Of a stretch of DNA of 64,000 nt, positions 60,451 to 64,000 are shown one piece after another. Every line of letters begins with the position of its first letter. Position 1 is the first letter of the stretch. The notes beneath the pieces were generated by a model. The model did no database searches, was not told the origin of the DNA, and saw only the letters and a program-made list of their open reading frames with translations. The DNA comes from Hymenobacter sp. BT730. Lineage in GTDB: Bacteria > Bacteroidota > Bacteroidia > Cytophagales > Hymenobacteraceae. Location of the stretch: the NCBI RefSeq assembly GCF_030542105.1, contig NZ_JAUOFB010000004.1:186001-250000 (forward strand), in the 5' to 3' direction. The translations under genes and the position numbers were made by a program.

Positions 60451-61479
60451 ATGAGCGACATCACGCCACTCGATAAAGTAGGGGAGTTCGGTCTTATCCA
60501 CCGCATTCAGAATACCATCACGCTCCAGCAGCCCAGCACTGTGTTGGGAATTGGGGATGATGCCGCCGTTATAGCCCCGGCCGCTAACCATGATGTGGTG
60601 GTGAGCACGGATATGCTGGTGGAAGGCGTGCACTTCGACCTAACGTTCTGCCCGCTCAAGCATGTAGGCTATAAAGCGGTGGCCGTAAATGTGTCGGATA
60701 TAGCCGCTATGAATGCCACACCCACACAAATTGTGGTGTCAATTTCTATTGGGGCCCGGTTTTCGGTGGAGGCTATTGAGGAACTGTACGAAGGTATGCG
60801 CCTGGCCTGCGAAGCTTATAATGTAGATTTGGTGGGCGGTGATACTACCGCCAGCCGTGGTGGACTTACTATCAACATCACGGCTTTGGGGCAGGTGGAG
60901 CACGGTAAAGCAGTGCGCCGCAGCGGTGCCGGCCCTAACGACCTGATTTGCGTAACCGGCGACCTGGGCGGTGCTTTCTTGGGCCTACAGGTATTGGAGC
61001 GCGAAAAGCAGGCTTGGCAGGCCGACCCCGAAACCCAGCCCGAGCTCAGCAAATACCCCTACGTGCTGCAGCGCCAGCTCCGCCCCGAAGCCCGCATGGA
61101 CATCATTCATGAACTACGCGACCTGGGCGTGGTGCCCACCAGCATGATTGATATTTCCGATGGGCTGGCCTCCGAAACGCTGCACCTGTGCCAAGCCAGC
61201 GGAACCGGTGCCCGCATTTTCTCCGAGAACCTGCCCATTGCCAACCCCACGCTGGAAGTAGCCGAGGAGTTTAACCTAGACCCCATCATGTGCATGCTCA
61301 ACGGCGGCGAGGACTACGAACTGCTCTTCACCGTTCCCCTTTCTGCCCACGACAAGCTCAAAAACCACCCCGATATCACCATCATCGGCCACATGATAGA
61401 CAAGAGCGAGGGCGCCAACCTGATTACTAAAGCCGGTCAGCCGGTGCCCCTGCGTGCCCAGGGTTGGCAGCACTTCTAA
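60451..61479 (+). CDS. thiL: Thiamine-phosphate kinase
   Basis: A 342-residue ATP-dependent kinase that makes thiamine pyrophosphate from thiamine phosphate. Seen: VGEFGLIHRIQ, GIGDDAAVIAP (metal/ATP), STDMLVEGVHFDL, LVGGDTTASRGGLTINITALG and DISDGLASETLHLCQASG with NGGEDYELLFTV. All are AIR-synthase superfamily motifs in ThiL order. ATG 60451 follows a good promoter; the upstream TTG (60442) was rejected. It is monocistronic and followed by a palindromic repeat. Confidence 0.95.
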   Translation: MSDITPLDKVGEFGLIHRIQNTITLQQPSTVLGIGDDAAVIAPAANHDVVVSTDMLVEGVHFDLTFCPLKHVGYKAVAVNVSDIAAMNATPTQIVVSISIGARFSVEAIEELYEGMRLACEAYNVDLVGGDTTASRGGLTINITALGQVEHGKAVRRSGAGPNDLICVTGDLGGAFLGLQVLEREKQAWQADPETQPELSKYPYVLQRQLRPEARMDIIHELRDLGVVPTSMIDISDGLASETLHLCQASGTGARIFSENLPIANPTLEVAEEFNLDPIMCMLNGGEDYELLFTVPLSAHDKLKNHPDITIIGHMIDKSEGANLITKAGQPVPLRAQGWQHF

Positions 61480-61512
61480 AGCAGGAATAAATTTCAGATA
61501 GTATAAAAAAAG

Positions 61513-61615
61513 CTGTCATCCTGAGTGAAGCGAAGGACCTTATCACGACAAAACGACTTCGTAACAACGACTCGTTTCAACGTAATAAGGTCCTTCGCTT
61601 CACTCAGGATGACAG
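61513..61615. repeat. Palindromic repeat with 31-bp arms between convergent genes
   Basis: Arms 61513-61543 and 61585-61615 are perfectly complementary (core TCATCCTGAGTGAAGCGAAG), around a 41-nt loop with an inner AAACGA/TCGTTT pair. It lies between the thiL stop and the stop at 61622. The core is a dispersed repeat type widely seen in Hymenobacter-like genomes; here it probably also serves as terminator. Confidence 0.85.
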
Positions 61616-61621
61616 TTGCTG

Positions 61622-61996
61622 TTAGTCTTCCGGGTAGGGGATGTACACGAAGTTGGTGAACTCCTCATCCAGCACGAAGAGGCAGCAGTATTCATCAGCG
61701 TCGCGGTAGGTGCTTTGGAAGGCTTCGATGCCCTCCTGGCCCACGATGCCTTGCTGCACAAACAGCTCCAAGTAGCTGGCGAAAACGTGCCATTCCAGGT
61801 TCAACTCATCGGCATTCACCAGCAGGCCACCCAGCGGCACCTCCTGGCGGGCAAAAACGAAAATGGGGTACTTCGAAATATCTCGCTTCCGAATCTGGGA
61901 GGAGGCCTCCATCAGCGTATCAGAAACGGTAGCGAAGTCCTTGGTGATGGTGCCGAGGTATTTGCCGTTCAGTTCGGGGTCGTTGGTATAGTCCAT
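61622..61996 (-). CDS. Hypothetical protein, 124 aa
   Basis: An acidic soluble protein with no recognised family. Notable segments: DFATVSDTLMEASSQIRKRDISKYPIFVFAR, PLGGLLVNADELNLEWHVFASYLELFVQQGIV and DEYCCLFVLDEEFTNFVYIPYPED. The pattern of alternating strands and helices looks like a small alpha/beta domain. It is 6 nt after the 62003 gene on the same strand and probably ends the rlmD operon. A repeat-type hairpin follows its stop. Confidence 0.7.
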   Translation of the reverse strand: MDYTNDPELNGKYLGTITKDFATVSDTLMEASSQIRKRDISKYPIFVFARQEVPLGGLLVNADELNLEWHVFASYLELFVQQGIVGQEGIEAFQSTYRDADEYCCLFVLDEEFTNFVYIPYPED

Positions 61997-62002
61997 TTTA
62001 GT

Positions 62003-62500
62003 TTATGCTATTCTACCAGTTTTCTTTAATATATATGAAATGGCAATTACAGCTAGGCAAAAACCAATTATGTAGTAGCCTATAGTATTTTGTTTGCCCC
62101 GAATAAAGTAAGGCTTACTATCCTTATCAATAAAATACGCTAAACGAGAAACTTCAGGGTCGCTGCTTAGGAAGGTTTCGTCGTAGTAAATAGTAATAAC
62201 GTCACCAGCTTTAAGGTTGTCAATTCGTTGAAAATCTGGTTTTGAACCGTCAATATCCTCACCGATAAGTAATTTGAAATATTTAGGATAATCCTTGATC
62301 TTCAGGTAGCGTATTGGCTCATTGTTGAGATTTATATGCCCTTCTATCTGTAGTGAATTAGAGATATTAGTGAGTTTACTTGTCAGATGGAGGAAGTCGC
62401 CTTTTTGTTTTTGGTTCCGATATAATGTGCTAAAGCATAGAATTATAGTGAATAACATTCCAAAAAAGAGCTTCCAGAAAACGGGTGCTTTGTAAGACAT
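62003..62500 (-). CDS. Hypothetical membrane protein, two TM segments
   Basis: A 165-residue protein with a membrane segment near each end (WKLFFGMLFTIILCFSTLY and IIGFCLAVIAISYIL) and a soluble domain between them that looks beta-rich (LQIEGHINLNNEPIRYLKIK, GDVITIYYDETFLS). It lacks any conserved motif known to me. AT content is markedly higher than in rlmD upstream, hinting at acquisition. It is 15 nt after rlmD and 6 nt before the next small gene. Confidence 0.65.
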   Translation of the reverse strand: MSYKAPVFWKLFFGMLFTIILCFSTLYRNQKQKGDFLHLTSKLTNISNSLQIEGHINLNNEPIRYLKIKDYPKYFKLLIGEDIDGSKPDFQRIDNLKAGDVITIYYDETFLSSDPEVSRLAYFIDKDSKPYFIRGKQNTIGYYIIGFCLAVIAISYILKKTGRIA

Positions 62501-62515
62501 AAAGTTCCTGCAAAC

Positions 62516-63925
62516 CTACCGCAACTCCAGCAATACCACATTCTCCACATGGTGCGTGTGCGGGAACATATCCACCGGCTGCACTTTCGTCACTTTATAG
62601 GCCTCATCCAGCAGTTCCAAATCCCGGGCCTGGGTGCCGGGGTTGCAGCTGACGTACACGATGCGCGCTGCGCGCATTTCGAGCAGGCGGGCCACTACGT
62701 CGGGGTGCATGCCGGCGCGGGGCGGGTCGGTGATGATGACGTCGGGGCGGCCGTGCTTCTGGATGAACTCCGCGTTGAGCACGTCCTTCATGTCGCCGGC
62801 GTAAAACTCGGTGTTGGTGGTGCCGTTGATTTCGGAGTTGATATAGGCGTCCTTCACCGCTGATTCCACATACTCTACGCCCACTACGTGCTTGGCCTGG
62901 CGGGCCACAAAGTTGGCAATGGTGCCAGCACCGGTATAGAGGTCATACACTAGCTCCGAGCCGGTAAGTTGGGCAAAGTCGCGGGTCACTTTGTAGAGGT
63001 TGTAGGCGCCTTCAGAATTAGTCTGATAGAAGGATTTGGGGCCTACGCGGAAGCGCAGGCCTTCCATTTCCTCGTGGATGTACGGCTCGCCCTTGTAGCA
63101 CACCACGTCTAGGTCGTGGAAGGTTTCGTTGCCTTTGTCGTTGAGGACGTAGTTGAGGGAGGTGATTTGCGGGAACCGCTCATTGATATAATCTAGCAGC
63201 GGAAACAGCGCGTCGTGCGCGTAGTAGCACTGCAGAATCACCATCAGGTCGCCGGAGTTGGCCGTGCGGATGATGAGGTTGCGCAGGAAGCCTTCCTGCG
63301 TGACCAGGTTGTTGAAAGGTAGGTCGTGCTCGTGGGCGTAGTCGCGCACGGCCAGCCGGATCTGGTTGCTGGGGTCGGGCTGCAGCCAGCAATGGTTCAC
63401 GTCCAGAATCTTATCGAAGCGGGCGGGAGTATGGAAGCCCAGCACGCGGCGGTCATAGTCATGGCCGCTGGCAATCTGCTCGTTGGTGAGCCAGCCATTG
63501 TGGCTGAAGGTGTACTCCAGTTTGTTGCGGTAGTACGTCTGTGCCGGGGAAGGGAGAATGGGCTGGATTTCTGGTAAGGCCACTTTACCAATGCGCTGCA
63601 AAGTATCTGCTACCTGCTGATGCTTGAATTTAAGCTGGGTTTCGTAGCCTAAGTGCTGCCACTTGCAGCCGCCGCAGGTTCCGAAATGCTCGCAGAAAGG
63701 CTGCACGCGCAGCTCAGAATACTTATGGAAGTGCGTGGGCACGGCTTCCAGGAAGTTCTTTTTGGCTTTGGTTACGCGCAAATCTACCACGTCGCCGGGG
63801 GCTACCTGGGTTACAAAAATGACCAGATTCTCGCGGCGCACCAGGCACTTGCCCTCGGCCACCATATCGGTGATTTCGACTTCGCGAAGCAGCTCCGCGG
63901 GGATGTTTTTTACTGATTTCCTCAC
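62516..63925 (-). CDS. rlmD: 23S rRNA (uracil-5-)-methyltransferase RlmD
   Basis: A class I SAM methyltransferase with a TRAM domain at its start (about 15-70, VEITDMVAEGKCLVRRENLVIFV) and a 4Fe-4S cluster motif (PFCEHFGTCGGCKWQHL). The C-terminal domain has DLYTGAGTIANFVARQAKHVVGVEYV, ITDPPRAGMHPDVV and the catalytic VSCNPGTQARDLELL. It methylates uridine in 23S rRNA. I chose the GTG at 63925 (469 residues); a -7 box lies 5 nt upstream at 63931-63938, so transcripts may be nearly leaderless. The longer ORF to 63994 would cross that promoter. Confidence 0.92.
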   Translation of the reverse strand: MRKSVKNIPAELLREVEITDMVAEGKCLVRRENLVIFVTQVAPGDVVDLRVTKAKKNFLEAVPTHFHKYSELRVQPFCEHFGTCGGCKWQHLGYETQLKFKHQQVADTLQRIGKVALPEIQPILPSPAQTYYRNKLEYTFSHNGWLTNEQIASGHDYDRRVLGFHTPARFDKILDVNHCWLQPDPSNQIRLAVRDYAHEHDLPFNNLVTQEGFLRNLIIRTANSGDLMVILQCYYAHDALFPLLDYINERFPQITSLNYVLNDKGNETFHDLDVVCYKGEPYIHEEMEGLRFRVGPKSFYQTNSEGAYNLYKVTRDFAQLTGSELVYDLYTGAGTIANFVARQAKHVVGVEYVESAVKDAYINSEINGTTNTEFYAGDMKDVLNAEFIQKHGRPDVIITDPPRAGMHPDVVARLLEMRAARIVYVSCNPGTQARDLELLDEAYKVTKVQPVDMFPHTHHVENVVLLELR

Positions 63926-63930
63926 AAGCG

Positions 63931-63938
63931 CAAAGGTA
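63931..63938 (-). promoter_or_regulatory. Promoter -7 box (TACCTTTG on minus) of rlmD
   Basis: An exact TAnnTTTG match on the minus strand, ending 5 nt before the GTG. Its position decides against the longer start at 63994. Confidence 0.6.
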
Positions 63939-64000
63939 ACCACGGATTTGACCGGATTTATCGGATGTCGCGGATTTTGTGATGCTCGCGGCATCTCAGG

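Noticed and set aside
1..64000. tRNA or rRNA genes, insertion sequences, integrases
   Set aside because: I looked for T-arm motifs, transposase motifs and terminal repeats with target duplications and found none that hold up.

Overview
The window reads as chromosomal DNA of a Bacteroidota bacterium, most likely a Hymenobacter-like member of the Cytophagales. Several features point that way: three large exported proteins with type IX secretion (T9SS) C-terminal sorting tails, a PorV/PorU-type T9SS pair, a Bacteroidota-style curli locus, PspC proteins fused to a GIN (DUF2807) adhesin-like head, and promoters of the Bacteroidota type (TTTG, about 19-20 nt, then TAnnTTTG). Coding regions are GC-rich and intergenic regions are AT-rich. 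Many genes end in long, near-perfect hairpins. I see no tRNA, rRNA, CRISPR array, phage or insertion sequence.

Layout. 1-7.5 kb is a mixed set: the 3' end of murI, two small unknown proteins, a GAF protein, a secreted esterase, a DUF1624 membrane acyltransferase-like protein, a lipoprotein metallopeptidase and a cyanophycinase. 7.8-14.3 kb is a complete curli-type amyloid secretion locus in the order csgE-csgF-csgG-csgA-csgB-csgH, followed by a beta-propeller lipoprotein. The CsgG here carries an extra C-terminal beta-barrel-like domain. 14.8-30.9 kb holds three very large T9SS-exported surface proteins (961, 1322 and 2217 residues) with selO between the second and third. 31-33.6 kb is the iron-sulfur assembly cluster iscS-iscU-unknown-iscA on the minus strand.

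33.7-36.3 kb carries housekeeping genes: methylmalonyl-CoA epimerase, threonylcarbamoyl-AMP synthase and CCA-adding enzyme. 36.5-39.5 kb is a padR-pspC/GIN operon. 39.8-46.0 kb is a porV2-porU2 pair. 46.2-52.0 kb has a quinone oxidoreductase, fmt-folA (overlapping by 4 bp), a DUF1343/NamZ muramidase lipoprotein, a LolC/E-type permease and an M23 peptidase.

52.2-60.3 kb is organised around phenylacetate catabolism. The reductase paaE lies apart on the plus strand. The epoxidase genes paaA-paaB-paaC-paaD are on the minus strand behind a TetR regulator and a small unknown gene. The regulator's promoter has a 14-bp palindrome exactly between its -33 and -7 boxes, which suggests autorepression and control of the whole operon. 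PaaB is a tandem duplication of the normal domain. The window ends with thiL, two small unknown genes and rlmD.

How the genes fit together: the curli locus, the T9SS pair and the three T9SS clients all build the cell surface, so the first two thirds of the window has a strong adhesion and matrix character. The remaining third is mainly housekeeping plus aromatic degradation. The least expected items are the CsgG-barrel fusion, the duplicated PaaB, an unattributed structured transcript candidate downstream of selO, and the palindromic repeats.
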